Program-made: the position numbers and the translations under genes
Assembly (NCBI RefSeq): GCF_030551255.1
Contig: NZ_CP130630.1
Location: 6,987,501 to 7,051,500, forward strand
Source of the DNA: Streptomyces sp. NL15-2K
GTDB lineage: Bacteria > Actinomycetota > Actinomycetes > Streptomycetales > Streptomycetaceae
Direction: 5' to 3'
DNA length: 64,000 nucleotides
Notes under the pieces: model-generated
What the model was told of the DNA's origin: nothing
Database searches by the model: none
Seen by the model: only the letters and a program-made list of their open reading frames with translations
In this document: piece after piece, positions 8,824 through 17,409 of the stretch
Numbering within the stretch: the stretch's first letter is position 1
How the letters are laid out: every line of letters starts with the position of its first letter

Positions 8824-10437
8824 ATGACGGACGCGCAGGCCCCGGCCAAGACCGGCACGAACCCCATCGCCCCCGCCCCGGCGGGCGCCCGTACCGCCGC
8901 CGACGTGGTCACCCCCGAGCTGGTCGCCCAGCTCACCAAGGGTGTGGTCGGATCCGGCCGGACCGCCAACCACACACCGTTCACCGGCGAGAAGCTCGCG
9001 GACCTGCCCGAGTCCACGCCCGAGGACGTACTGAAGGCCTACGAGGCGGCCCGCAAGGCGCAGTCCGTGTGGGCCCGGACGCCCGTACGGCAGCGCGCCG
9101 CCGTCCTGCTCCGCTTCCACGACCTGATCCTGGAACGCCAGGCCGAGGTCCTCGACCTGATCCAGCTGGAGACCGGCAAGGCACGTCTGCACGCCCACGA
9201 GGAGGTGCAGGCCGTCGCGGTGGCGGCCCGGCACTACGGCCGCAGGGCCACCGCGTACCTGAGGCCGAAGCGGCACACGGGTGCGGTACCGATGCTGACG
9301 AAGGTCACCGAACTCCGCCACCCACGAGGTGTCGTGGGTCAGATCGCCCCCTGGAACTACCCCCTGGAGCTGTCGGTCGGCGACGCGCTCCCGGCGTTCG
9401 TCGCGGGCAACGCGGTCGTGATGAAGCCCGACACGGAGACCTGCCTCACCGCGCTCTGGGCCCGTGACCTGCTGATCGAGGCCGGTCTGCCCGCCGACGT
9501 CTTCCAGGTCGTCCTCGGCGAGGGCCCGGTCGTCGGCCCCGAGGTCGTCAGGCACGCCGACTACGTCTCCTTCACCGGCTCCACCCGAACCGGCCGCGAG
9601 GTCGCCCAGGGCGCCGCCGCCCGCATGATCGGCGTCTCCCTCGAACTCGGCGGCAAGAACGCGATGCTGGTCCTCGAGGACGCGGACGTGGAGAAGGCCG
9701 CGGCAGGTGCCGTCCGCGCCTGCTTCTCCTCCGCGGGCCAACTCTGCATCTCCATCGAGCGGTTGTACGTCCACGAGTCGATCGCCGACGCCTTCGTCGA
9801 GCGCTTCGCCGCCCGGACGAAGGCGATGCGGCTCGGCACGTCGCTGGCGTACGGCGCAGACATGGGCTCGCTGGTGGGAGAGCGCCAGCTGGAGACGGTC
9901 ACCCGGCATGTGGAGGAGGCCGTGGCCAAGGGCGCGAAGGTCGTCGCCGGCGGGGTGGCCCGCCCGGACATCGGCCCGTACTTCTTCGAGCCGACGATCC
10001 TCGACGGCGTGACGGAGCCGATGTCCGTCTGCACGGAGGAGACCTTCGGCCCGGTCGTGTCGATCTACCGTTTCAGGACGGAGGACGAGGCGGTGGAACT
10101 CGCCAACTCCACGCCGTACGGCCTGAATTCCTCGGTCTGGACGAAGGACGGCCGCCGCGGCCGCGAGATCGCCGCCCGCCTGCGCACGGGAACCGTGAAC
10201 GTCAACGAGGGCTACGCGGCCGCGTACGGCAGCCTCCAGTCCCCGATGGGCGGCATGAAGGACTCCGGCCTGGGCCGCCGCCACGGCTCCGAGGGCATCC
10301 TCAAGTACACGGAGGCCCAGACGGTGGCGCAGCAGCGGCTGCTGCCGCTGGCGCCGGCACTGGGGATGGACGACGAGAAGTACGCCCAGTTCATGAGCCG
10401 CAGCCTGCGGGTGATGAAGGCGTTCCGGTTGCGGTAA
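8824..10437 (+). CDS. gabD2: Succinate-semialdehyde dehydrogenase (NADP+)
   Basis: 537 residues of the aldehyde dehydrogenase superfamily. Catalytic Glu lies in LELGGKNAML near residue 274 and catalytic Cys in SAGQLCISIERLYV near 308. The cofactor region has WNYPLELSVGDALPAF and FTGSTRTGREVA. The SAGQLCISIERLYV and WTKDGRRG signatures fit the actinobacterial GabD2 group, which oxidises succinic semialdehyde to succinate with NADP+, linking GABA breakdown to the TCA cycle. Substrate choice rests on family similarity, so another semialdehyde is possible. The ATG at 8824 has no clear ribosome binding site. The next gene is a GMC oxidoreductase 93 bp downstream. Confidence 0.82.
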   Translation: MTDAQAPAKTGTNPIAPAPAGARTAADVVTPELVAQLTKGVVGSGRTANHTPFTGEKLADLPESTPEDVLKAYEAARKAQSVWARTPVRQRAAVLLRFHDLILERQAEVLDLIQLETGKARLHAHEEVQAVAVAARHYGRRATAYLRPKRHTGAVPMLTKVTELRHPRGVVGQIAPWNYPLELSVGDALPAFVAGNAVVMKPDTETCLTALWARDLLIEAGLPADVFQVVLGEGPVVGPEVVRHADYVSFTGSTRTGREVAQGAAARMIGVSLELGGKNAMLVLEDADVEKAAAGAVRACFSSAGQLCISIERLYVHESIADAFVERFAARTKAMRLGTSLAYGADMGSLVGERQLETVTRHVEEAVAKGAKVVAGGVARPDIGPYFFEPTILDGVTEPMSVCTEETFGPVVSIYRFRTEDEAVELANSTPYGLNSSVWTKDGRRGREIAARLRTGTVNVNEGYAAAYGSLQSPMGGMKDSGLGRRHGSEGILKYTEAQTVAQQRLLPLAPALGMDDEKYAQFMSRSLRVMKAFRLR

Positions 10438-10450
10438 CAGGCTCTTCGGC

Positions 10451-10500
10451 CGCTCTCCCGGCCGCTCTCCCGGCCGCTCTCCCGGCCGGTCTCTCGGCCG
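10451..10500. repeat. 12-bp tandem repeat CTCTCCCGGCCG
   Basis: Three to four imperfect units of CTCTCCCGGCCG occupy the gap between the aldehyde dehydrogenase and the GMC oxidoreductase. Each unit contains the palindrome CCGGCCG, so the array can fold locally. It may act as an intercistronic hairpin cluster. Confidence 0.8.
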
Positions 10501-10530
10501 GCTCGCACGGACACTCAACGAGGAGAACAC

Positions 10531-12324
10531 GTGCCCCAGGACGCATACGACTATGACGCATACGACTACGACGTCATCGTCGTCGGCTCAGGGTTCGGCG
10601 GTTCCGTCACCGCCCTGCGCCTGACCGAAAAGGGCTACAAGGTCGGCGTCCTGGAGGCCGGCCGCCGCTTCACCCCCGAGACCCTCCCCAAGAACTCCTG
10701 GGACCTGAAGAACTACCTCTGGGCCCCCAAGCTCGGCATGTTCGGACTCCAGCGCATCCACCTGCTCGGCAACGTCATGGTCCTGGCCGGCGCGGGCGTG
10801 GGCGGCGGCTCCCTCAACTACGCCAACACCCTCTACGTACCGCCGAAGCCGTTCTTCGAGGACCCGCAGTGGCGGGACATCACGGACTGGCAGCAGGAGC
10901 TGAAGCCGTACTACGACCAGGCGCGGCGCATGCTCGGCGTACGCCTCAACCCGACGATGACCCCCTCCGACGTGCACCTGAAGGCGGCCGGGGAGCGGAT
11001 GGGTGTCGGCGACACCTTCCACATGGCGCCGGTCGGCGTGTTCTTCGGGGACGGCGAGGACGCCGACGGCTCGGTGAAGGCACGGCCGGGCGAGCGGGTG
11101 GCCGACCCGTACTTCGGCGGCGCGGGCCCGGCCCGCAGGGCCTGCAACGAGTGCGGCGAGTGCATGACCGGCTGCCGTCACGGCGCGAAGAACACCCTCA
11201 ACGAGAACTACCTGTACCTCGCCGAGAAGGCGGGCGCGGTCGTGCACCCCCTGACGACGGTGGTCTCGATCACGGACGACTCGCAGGGCGGCTACGCGAT
11301 CGCCACCCTCCCCACGGACGACCGCCGCAAGGCGAAGGGCAGGACCTTCAAGGCCCGCCGGGTGGTCCTCGCGGCCGGCACGTACGGCACCCAGACCCTC
11401 CTGCACCGCATGAAGGCGGGGGGCCAGTTGCCGTACATATCCGACAGGTTGGGGGAGCTCACCCGCACCAACTCCGAGGCGCTGGTCGGCGCGCAGACGA
11501 ACAACCGCCGCTACCGCAAGGTGACGGGCGAGAAGAAGGTCGACTTCACGCGCGGAGTGGCCATCACGTCCTCGATCCACCCGGACGCCAACACCCACAT
11601 CGAGCCGGTCCGCTACGGCAAGGGCTCCAACTCGATGGGCGGCCTGTCGATCCTCCAGGTTCCGTACGCGGAGGGTTCGTCGAGGGCCATGGCCTGGCTG
11701 GCGAACGCGGCCCGCCACCCCCTCCAGGTCCTGCGTTCCCTCTCCAACCACCGCTGGTCGGAGCGGACGATCATCGGCCTGGTGATGCAGTCGCTGGACA
11801 ACTCCCTGACGACGTACCTGAAACCGGACGGAGTCGGCAAGGGGCTCCTCACGGCCCGCCAGGGCCACGGCTCCCCGAACCCCAAACAGATCAAGGCGGC
11901 GTCGGAGGGTGCCTCCGCCATCGCCGCCGAGATCAACGGCTTCGCCGGCTCCAACGTGGGCGAACTGATGGGCACCCCCCTCACCGCCCACTTCCTCGGC
12001 GGCTGCCCCATCGGCTCCTCCCGCGAGACCGGCGTCATCGACCCCTACCACCGCCTCTACGGCCACCCCGGCATCTCGGTCGTCGACGGCGCCGCGATCT
12101 CGGCCAACCTCGGGGTGAACCCCTCCCTCACGATCACCGCCCAGGCAGAGCGCGCGATGTCGTACTGGCCCAACAAGGGCGAGGCGGACCCGCGTCCGGC
12201 GCCGGGGCAGCCGTACGAACGCCTCAAGCCGATCGAGCCGAATGCACCGACGGTCCCGGCGGACGCCTTCGGCGCGCTGAAGCTGCCGTTCTTGGGGGTG
12301 CCGGCGGTGCCGCCGAAGAAGTAA
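10531..12324 (+). CDS. GMC-family FAD-dependent oxidoreductase (cholesterol oxidase-like)
   Basis: 597 residues. FAD-binding VIVVGSGFGGSVTALRL occurs near residues 15-31 and the GMC signature GAGVGGGSLNYANT near 87-100. A Cys-rich stretch CNECGECMTGCRHGAKN lies near 208-224; such clusters occur in the cholesterol oxidase-like branch and resemble ferredoxin ligands. C-terminal GGCPIG and GVNPSLTITAQAERA are the conserved active-site region. Family members oxidise alcohols or sterols; the substrate is unknown. The GTG start follows AGGAG with good spacing. The first codons carry a duplicated DAYDYD. It is probably transcribed with the dehydrogenase upstream. Confidence 0.88.
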   Translation: MPQDAYDYDAYDYDVIVVGSGFGGSVTALRLTEKGYKVGVLEAGRRFTPETLPKNSWDLKNYLWAPKLGMFGLQRIHLLGNVMVLAGAGVGGGSLNYANTLYVPPKPFFEDPQWRDITDWQQELKPYYDQARRMLGVRLNPTMTPSDVHLKAAGERMGVGDTFHMAPVGVFFGDGEDADGSVKARPGERVADPYFGGAGPARRACNECGECMTGCRHGAKNTLNENYLYLAEKAGAVVHPLTTVVSITDDSQGGYAIATLPTDDRRKAKGRTFKARRVVLAAGTYGTQTLLHRMKAGGQLPYISDRLGELTRTNSEALVGAQTNNRRYRKVTGEKKVDFTRGVAITSSIHPDANTHIEPVRYGKGSNSMGGLSILQVPYAEGSSRAMAWLANAARHPLQVLRSLSNHRWSERTIIGLVMQSLDNSLTTYLKPDGVGKGLLTARQGHGSPNPKQIKAASEGASAIAAEINGFAGSNVGELMGTPLTAHFLGGCPIGSSRETGVIDPYHRLYGHPGISVVDGAAISANLGVNPSLTITAQAERAMSYWPNKGEADPRPAPGQPYERLKPIEPNAPTVPADAFGALKLPFLGVPAVPPKK

Positions 12325-12381
12325 CCGGTGAGAAGAAGTAAGCGGTGAACAAAAGGCCGAAGAAGTAAGCGGTGAACAAAA

Positions 12382-12419
12382 AGAAGGACCTGCGCCCCCC
12401 TCCGAGCGCAGGTCCTTCT
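12382..12419. terminator. Bidirectional rho-independent-type terminator
   Basis: A perfect 14-bp stem (12382-12395 with 12406-12419, core AAGGACCTGCGC) with a 10-base loop sits between the convergent GMC oxidoreductase and LAETG protein genes. Just upstream is a duplicated segment, AAGAAGTAAGCGGTGAACAA, at about 12311-12382. Confidence 0.85.
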
Positions 12420-12453
12420 CTGTCATGCGTCGAGCTCTGGTTGGTTACGAGGC

Positions 12454-13443
12454 TCAGGCCTCGGCACCGGCCTTCCGGCGACGCACCACGAACACAGCAC
12501 CGGCACCGGCGACGACCGCGGCGCCGCCCACGAGGCCGATCGTCGGCAGCGCTGAGCTCGAACCCGTCTCGGCGAGGGCGCCGTCGACCTCAGGCGTAGT
12601 GCTGGCAGGCTTCTTGTCAGTGACGGGGGCCTTGCCGCCTACCTGCGGCTTAGTGCCGTCCGTGTCCGTACCGGCGGCCACGATCTGGAACTTGTACGAG
12701 ACCTGACCGTAGCCGGTGCACTCGCCCTCGGTGTCGCCGTAGATGGTCGCGCCGAGGGAGAAGCCGGCACCGACCGGGGCGCTGGACTTCACGTTGACGC
12801 GCAGGGGGATGTCGACCTCGTACTCGGGCTCGAGCACGTCGGTGTAACCGACGTAGCCGACCGCGTAGCCCTCCTCGTTGAGGTCCTTCCAGACCTTGTC
12901 CTCCGGGTTCCAGGCCTGGAGCTGGACCTGCTTGCTCCGGAACAGCTCCGCGCCGTCCGGGTCGGAGGAAGCCCCGGCGAAGAAGTCCAGGTCCGCGAGG
13001 ATGGAGTCCGAGGAGTTGAAGACGTTCAGCGAGAACTTGTGCCACCCGCTGCCGGCGGCGATCTTGCCCGGCAGGCCGGAGATGCTGACGTCCACCTTGG
13101 AGTCCTTGCACGCGGACGGCTCGGGCTCAGGAGCCTCCGACTCCTCGGGTGCCGAGGTGCTCGGTGCCGCGGTGGTCGCGGTGGCGGACGCGGTCGGCGA
13201 CGGCGAGGTGCTCTCGGTCGTCGTCTCGGTCGGGGTCGGGGAAGCGCTGGGCGCCTCAGTGGTTTCGGTGGCGGACGCGGTCGGCGACGGGGAGGCGCTC
13301 TCGGTCGTCGTCTCGGTCGCGGAGGCGGTCGGTGAGGCGGTCGTGGGATCGTCGGTCGCGTAGGCGGCCGGTGCCGCAAGCAAGGCGAGCGGCGCGATGA
13401 CGGCCGTAGCGGCAGCCGCTGCCATGGCACGGCGAAGCTTCAT
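12454..13443 (-). CDS. LAETG sortase-anchored surface protein
   Basis: 329 residues. The signal peptide starts MKLRRAMAAAAATAVIAPLA. A Ser/Thr/Pro/Glu-rich stalk (about 32-95) has repeated SPSPTASATETT units. A folded region follows (about 100-255) containing DVSISGLPGKIAAGSGW and NSSDSILADLDF, then a linker and the C-terminal sorting signal LAETG near residue 290, a hydrophobic helix and an RRRK tail. LAXTG is the signal used by Streptomyces class E sortases. ATG 13443 is preceded by GAGG; the reading frame extends 13 codons upstream but without a ribosome binding site. The adhesive or structural role is unknown. No sortase gene is adjacent. Confidence 0.88.
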   Translation of the reverse strand: MKLRRAMAAAAATAVIAPLALLAAPAAYATDDPTTASPTASATETTTESASPSPTASATETTEAPSASPTPTETTTESTSPSPTASATATTAAPSTSAPEESEAPEPEPSACKDSKVDVSISGLPGKIAAGSGWHKFSLNVFNSSDSILADLDFFAGASSDPDGAELFRSKQVQLQAWNPEDKVWKDLNEEGYAVGYVGYTDVLEPEYEVDIPLRVNVKSSAPVGAGFSLGATIYGDTEGECTGYGQVSYKFQIVAAGTDTDGTKPQVGGKAPVTDKKPASTTPEVDGALAETGSSSALPTIGLVGGAAVVAGAGAVFVVRRRKAGAEA

Positions 13444-13671
13444 GAAGACCTCGTGAATCCGATGTGCCGCAGGTGGCGGCAACGTTGGGGGAGGCCTCCG
13501 CGTGTGGGGCGCGGGTGTGGCCCTTGTTACGCGGTGTTTGATCCGTGAAGCCTGTGAATGGTTGTGCCCGCACTCACAGAATTCTTATGTGACCTGGATC
13601 ACCACTCGGAGGGTCCGGACCAAGACCCTCTTCACGGCTCCGCGTCGGATCAAGGCTGCCGTACGCTCTGC

Positions 13672-13713
<42 letters not shown>

Positions 13714-13734
13714 GCACGGAAAGGCGTATGGCGC

Positions 13735-14901
13735 GTGGCCGAGAGACCGTCCGAGGAGTCGAAACCCGGTTCGGGTGAGGGACATGACGGGTCCTCCATT
13801 CCGGACGAGGAATGGGAGAAGTTCGTTCGGGACAGCGAGCGCGAGATAGCCGGTTCCGCGCCGAAGGAGCCGTCCGCGCGGGCCCGCATGGTCACCGAGC
13901 GGCTGCGGCAGCAGGAGGCGCGGGGCGAGTTGCCCGAGGGGTGGCGCACCGGGCCGGCCGGGCGGGACATGGAAGGGCGTGCGGCCCGGCGTCGGGGCTT
14001 ATGGGCGATCATCGGCGTGCCCGTCGCGCTCGCCGTGGTCGTCGTCGCCATGAAACCGTCGTTGCTGCCCGGCGACCCCTTCGGTACGGGCGGGCCGGAG
14101 ACGGCCGCCGCGTCGCCGCTCCCGGCGGAGACGGCGGCCCCGACTGCCCCGCCCTCGTCGGCGGATCCCGAAACCCCCACGCTGGACAGGCCGTTCGCCG
14201 GGTCCCCGGCACTGCGATGGGCCGACGGCGAGGCCGGTATCGCCCTGCCGAAGGCGACACCGGTCGGCACGCTCTCCAAGGCACAGGTCGAACAGGCCCT
14301 GCGGCAGACCAAGAGCCTCCTCGTCGACGCGAACCTCGACCCGGCCACGCTGCGCGGGGAGCACCCCGAGACGGCGCTCGGAGTGATCGAACCCGGGCAG
14401 ACGGACCTGCTCGGCCTGCTGAACACCTCGCTGCGCACGCCGGACGAGAAGCACGACCCGCTGACGATGTTCAGCCGCTTCGACCCCGCCGAGACCCGAC
14501 TGGTCGGTGACGTGGTCAAGACCCGCGGGCGCATGACGTTCAAGCCCGGCGAGCAGGGCTCCGTCGCCGTGCACGCGGACTACACCTTCGTCTACCCGCT
14601 CGTCCAGACCAACGGTTCGCCCGAGGTCACCCGCACGATCGTGCGCCGCGCGCTCGACGCCGAGCTCTCCGACCCCACCAAGTACCAGGTCACCCCGGGG
14701 AAGATCACCGTCCTGCGTTACGACCAGGAGATCGGCAACTCGGCCTGCGACGTGTACGACGGCTACCTCCACCCCGATTTCTCGACCACCGAGCCCACGG
14801 GCGCACCCCCGAGCGGGCCGACGACGGACCCGTACGACCGGAGCCAGGGCATCGAAGAGGACGGCGAGGAGGAGGGGTGCGGGACGGTGTCCCGGGTCTG
14901 A
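13735..14901 (+). CDS. Hypothetical single-pass membrane protein
   Basis: 388 residues, function unknown. A polar N-terminal region contains IPDEEWEKFVRDSEREI and ARARMVTERLRQQEARGELPEGW; this arrangement is typical of a family of Streptomyces membrane proteins. A single helix lies near 88-108 (GLWAIIGVPVALAVVVVAM). The outside domain of about 280 residues ends with an acidic tail, EEDGEEEGCGTVSRV. The GTG at 13735 has GGAAAGG ten bases upstream. The last 336 bases recur as a detached fragment at 20209-20541. The 7-bp repeat lies immediately upstream. Confidence 0.8.
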   Translation: MAERPSEESKPGSGEGHDGSSIPDEEWEKFVRDSEREIAGSAPKEPSARARMVTERLRQQEARGELPEGWRTGPAGRDMEGRAARRRGLWAIIGVPVALAVVVVAMKPSLLPGDPFGTGGPETAAASPLPAETAAPTAPPSSADPETPTLDRPFAGSPALRWADGEAGIALPKATPVGTLSKAQVEQALRQTKSLLVDANLDPATLRGEHPETALGVIEPGQTDLLGLLNTSLRTPDEKHDPLTMFSRFDPAETRLVGDVVKTRGRMTFKPGEQGSVAVHADYTFVYPLVQTNGSPEVTRTIVRRALDAELSDPTKYQVTPGKITVLRYDQEIGNSACDVYDGYLHPDFSTTEPTGAPPSGPTTDPYDRSQGIEEDGEEEGCGTVSRV

Positions 14902-14915
14902 ACACTCCCGTAGTC

Positions 14916-14952
14916 GGTCAGCCTTCGGACGCGTACGGCACGAAGGCTGACC
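14916..14952. terminator. Hairpin after the membrane protein gene
   Basis: A perfect 12-bp inverted repeat (GGTCAGCCTTCG / CGAAGGCTGACC) with a 13-base loop starts 15 bp after the stop at 14901. It overlaps the 3' end of the small minus-strand DUF397-like remnant. A similar right half recurs near 16280. Confidence 0.55.
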
Positions 14953-15148
14953 AGGCCTGCGGCGTCAGGGCGAGCCGAGGGCCGGCGGTGTTCATCGCGG
15001 CATGGGCGTAGGTGTCGACGATCCGCTTGTAGTCCGCCGGAAGGCTTCTGCCGAGTCGCTCTTCCAGCCTGAGCCAGGCCGCAGGATCGGCTAGACGCCT
15101 TTGTCCCGGGCCGAGCATGGTGCAGACGGCCTGCCGCGCGGGGGCCAC
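14918..15148 (-). pseudogene. SUKH / DUF397 chimeric remnant
   Basis: A 76-residue frame joining two unrelated family fragments. The first part, AWLRLEERLGRSLPADYKRI, is the N-terminal helix pattern of SMI1/KNR4 (SUKH) immunity-type proteins. The end, TAGPRLALTPQAWSAFVPYA, is the C-terminus of a DUF397 protein and nearly equals that of the intact DUF397 gene at 16256. The shared DNA block is about 65 bp (about 14930-14994 and 16273-16337). It is most simply a recombination product; expression is not expected. Confidence 0.55.
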
Positions 15149-15168
15149 GGTGGCCTTCGCCCAGGTGC

Positions 15169-15636
15169 TCAGGCTGCGGCTTCGCCGGGAGTCTCATCCT
15201 CCCCGAAGTCGCCCCGCCGATGCTTTGAGCGATAGGTGCTATCAGCGGGAAGGTCTTCCCCCGTCGCTTGCTTGTACGCCGCCCTGCGCTCCTCGCTAGC
15301 TTGCTGACCGGCGGCGAGCTTCACCAGGGTCGCGACTACTTCGTGCCCGGCTGGGGACGTGCGTTTCGGACGGTCCGCGTCTTCAAGGCCGGGGGACGGC
15401 TCGGAATCCTCGGTGTCCTCGGTGTCCTTCCTCTCGGTGTCCCGCCCCTCGGGGAGACTGGCGACCACGCCGACGACAGCCAGGCCCAAGGCGCCGACGG
15501 CGACGATCTTCGCCTTGTGCTTCTTGAACAGGTTCTTCGCGGCCTCGGCGAAGGAGGTGGGCTCGCCGTCCTCGGGGGTGGGCTCGCTGGGCGTGGAGTC
15601 ATTCACCCGCACACATCTACCGGAGCCATCCCTCAC
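15169..15636 (-). CDS. Hypothetical single-pass membrane protein
   Basis: Up to 155 residues. A short cytosolic N-terminus (FAEAAKNLFKKHKAKIV) leads into one hydrophobic segment (about 41-61). A charged region rich in Asp/Glu/Thr (GRDTERKDTEDTEDSEPS) and a Lys/Arg-containing tail follow. I do not recognise the family. The start is uncertain: GTG 15636, 15612 and 15606 are all in frame and none has a good ribosome binding site. The neighbours are remnants, so this may be a surviving accessory gene. Confidence 0.5.
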   Translation of the reverse strand: MRDGSGRCVRVNDSTPSEPTPEDGEPTSFAEAAKNLFKKHKAKIVAVGALGLAVVGVVASLPEGRDTERKDTEDTEDSEPSPGLEDADRPKRTSPAGHEVVATLVKLAAGQQASEERRAAYKQATGEDLPADSTYRSKHRRGDFGEDETPGEAAA

Positions 15637-15899
15637 CTGTCAGGCAATCACCCGACATCACCTGATCAAGTAGCTGGTGCCCGACAAGTTGTGGGAGCTC
15701 TTTCTTTGCGTGGCGCTCGAGGCGCCGGTGCGTCCGCAAGGGGGTGGCCGTCGGCGGGCTGACGATCGGGGTGTTGTGGCTGCGATTGTGTTCGTTGCCA
15801 CGTGGTGAAGCCATCCGGACTGCAGGAGTCCGGGCGCCTTCACGAGGCCACCACCCCTGGTCACGACGCGATCTGCGCGAGGGCCCGGACGTTCCCCCA

Positions 15900-15981
15900 G
15901 TGATTGGCAGATCTGTTCCACCGTCACGGCCACATCACCTGGGGTTTTCCCTCGCGGGGGTGGAACAGATCTGCCAATCAC
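15900..15981. repeat. Palindromic repeat element, copy 1
   Basis: 82 bp: perfect 23-bp inverted arms (15900-15922 and 15959-15981, starting GTGATTGGCAGATCTGTT) around a 36-base centre containing CACGGCCAC and CCTGGGGTTTTCC. A near-identical copy lies at 37621-37702 and a degenerate one at about 60761-60817. The homology with copy 2 runs about 17 bp further right (ACTCCCGATC..GGTCG). An IS5-type transposase remnant begins 16 bp downstream. It could be a non-autonomous mobile palindrome or a strong transcription terminator. Confidence 0.85.
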
Positions 15982-15997
15982 TCCCGATCCCGGTCGT

Positions 15998-16134
15998 CGG
16001 ACCGAGTCCTCGGAGCGACTTGGCCAGCACCGCTGGGTGGTTGAGAGGACCGTGGCGTGGCTGAACGCCCTCCGCCGACTGCATCGCTGCAGCCCTCATC
16101 TGTCCTGTGGTGGCCCTCCATCCCGGTGTTTGAC
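15998..16134 (+). mobile_element. IS5-type transposase C-terminal remnant
   Basis: The frame from 15998 reads RTESSERLGQHRWVVERTVA and continues WLNALRRLHR, the conserved C-terminal signature of IS5-family DDE transposases. The sequence then jumps to another frame reading IAAALICPVVAL, which fits the normal end of these enzymes. An internal deletion has therefore joined the two. No complete transposase or matching insertion-sequence ends remain, apart from the palindromic element just upstream. Confidence 0.7.
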
Positions 16135-16199
16135 GGCGAGCCGACGTCTCGCCCATTGGCGGAGTGGAGCCCCGATAAAGGCACCACTCCGGACTCGAC

Positions 16200-16290
16200 G
16201 TGCCCGCCGACGATCCGAACGCGGAGGAGTGGTCGGCGCGCGATCTGCCGACGGACTACAGGGAACTCGTCGACGCGTACGGCACGAAGG
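16200..16290 (+). pseudogene. SUKH-like fragment
   Basis: A short frame reading DPNAEEWSARDLPTDYRELV then DAYG matches the start of SMI1/KNR4-type domains. It runs directly into DNA that on the other strand is the 3' end of the DUF397 gene at 16256, so it has no real C-terminus. Together with 14918-15148 it suggests that a SUKH gene was broken here. Confidence 0.4.
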
Positions 16291-16534
16291 CTGACCAGGC
16301 CTCCGGCGTAAGGGCGAGCCGAGGGCCGGCGGTGTTCTTGGAGTCGCGGACGTGGATGGTGCCGGGGGTGGTGGCGAGTTCGACGCAGGAGTCGCCTTCG
16401 CTGCTGCTGCTGTAGCTGCTCTTGAACCATTCCAAGGCAACCTCGACGCAGGAGTCGCCCTCGCTGCCGCTGCTGTAGCTGCTCTTGAACCACGCCAGGT
16501 CGGAGGGGTCCCCGGCCGAGGTGTTGCGGATCAT
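16256..16534 (-). CDS. DUF397 protein with doubled motif
   Basis: 92 residues. The DUF397 signature appears twice in tandem, as WFKSSYSSGSEGDSCVEVA and WFKSSYSSSSEGDSCVELA, then IHVRDSKN and the C-terminal LALTPEAWSAFVPYA. Its ATG overlaps the stop of the XRE regulator (16531) by four bases, the usual translational coupling of these pairs. Family members partner DUF5753-type regulators in whiJ-like developmental loci. The extreme C-terminus (STSSL) is read from SUKH-fragment DNA, so the native end may be altered. Confidence 0.85.
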   Translation of the reverse strand: MIRNTSAGDPSDLAWFKSSYSSGSEGDSCVEVALEWFKSSYSSSSEGDSCVELATTPGTIHVRDSKNTAGPRLALTPEAWSAFVPYASTSSL

Positions 16535-17409
16535 GTTTCCCCCAGCAGTTGCTCGATGAAGGCGGTGGACTCACGTGGGGTGAGAGCCTGAGCGCGGATG
16601 ATGCCATACCGCAGTTCAAGGATACGGAGCTGCCTGGGATCGGAGACCGGCCGGCCGTTGGCAACGACCGGTGAACGTCCCACCGCTGATCCGTCCTGGA
16701 ACTTCAGCACCTCAATGCCACCGGCCAGTCCGGCATGCTCCTCGCGATCCATCGGCATCACCTGAAGCTCGACGTTCCGCAGCTGCCCCGTCTCCAGCAG
16801 GTGTTCCAGCTGGCGTCGCAGCGCCGCCTTCCCTCCGAGCGGACGTCGTAGCGTCCATTCCTCCAGGACGAAGCTGATTTCAGGCGCAGGGTCCCGTTCG
16901 AAGAGGGCCTTGCGGGCCACGCGGGCGGCGATGAACCGCTCCACCTCGTCACCGGTGTACGCGGGGCGCCGCATCAGCAGAAGCCCGCGTGCGTACTCCG
17001 GCGTCTGCAACAACCCGTGGACGTTCAGCGGATCGTAGAGCTGGAGCTCGACCGCCTTCGCCTCCATCTGCGCCAGATCCCGCACCTTCTTCGGATACCG
17101 GACCTTCTTCACGTCCTCCTTCATCGCCGCGAGCAGCCCGCCCGCTCCCAGCACGTCGTCGGCCTTGTCCAGATACTCGGGCCGGGGAATCCGTTTCCCG
17201 GCCTCGATTTTGTAGACCATGTCCTCGCCGTACCCGACGGCGTCCCCGAAGTCGGCGGCCCTCATCCCCACCGCCTCCCGCCGCAGCTTCAGCTGCCGCC
17301 CGACGGTGGCGACGACGGCCACCCCCCAGTCGTCGTCCGGGTCGACTTCCCAACCCGGTTCGTCCGCCTCGGTCTTGAGTCGCCCCGCTACGGCGTCCAC
17401 TTGCTGCAT
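16531..17409 (-). CDS. XRE-family regulator with DUF5753 (whiJ-like)
   Basis: 292 residues. An N-terminal Cro/C1 helix-turn-helix (about 33-90) contains LKLRREAVGMRAADFGDAVG and MVYKIEAGKRIPRPEYL, followed by the DUF5753 domain (about 110-285) with LNVHGLLQTPEYARGLL and QLEHLLETGQLRNVELQVMP. In Streptomyces such proteins are encoded with a DUF397 protein and an abaA-like ATPase and influence development and antibiotic production. All three are present here: DUF397 overlaps its end, and the ATPase gene is divergent 155 bp away. Confidence 0.9.
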   Translation of the reverse strand: MQQVDAVAGRLKTEADEPGWEVDPDDDWGVAVVATVGRQLKLRREAVGMRAADFGDAVGYGEDMVYKIEAGKRIPRPEYLDKADDVLGAGGLLAAMKEDVKKVRYPKKVRDLAQMEAKAVELQLYDPLNVHGLLQTPEYARGLLLMRRPAYTGDEVERFIAARVARKALFERDPAPEISFVLEEWTLRRPLGGKAALRRQLEHLLETGQLRNVELQVMPMDREEHAGLAGGIEVLKFQDGSAVGRSPVVANGRPVSDPRQLRILELRYGIIRAQALTPRESTAFIEQLLGET

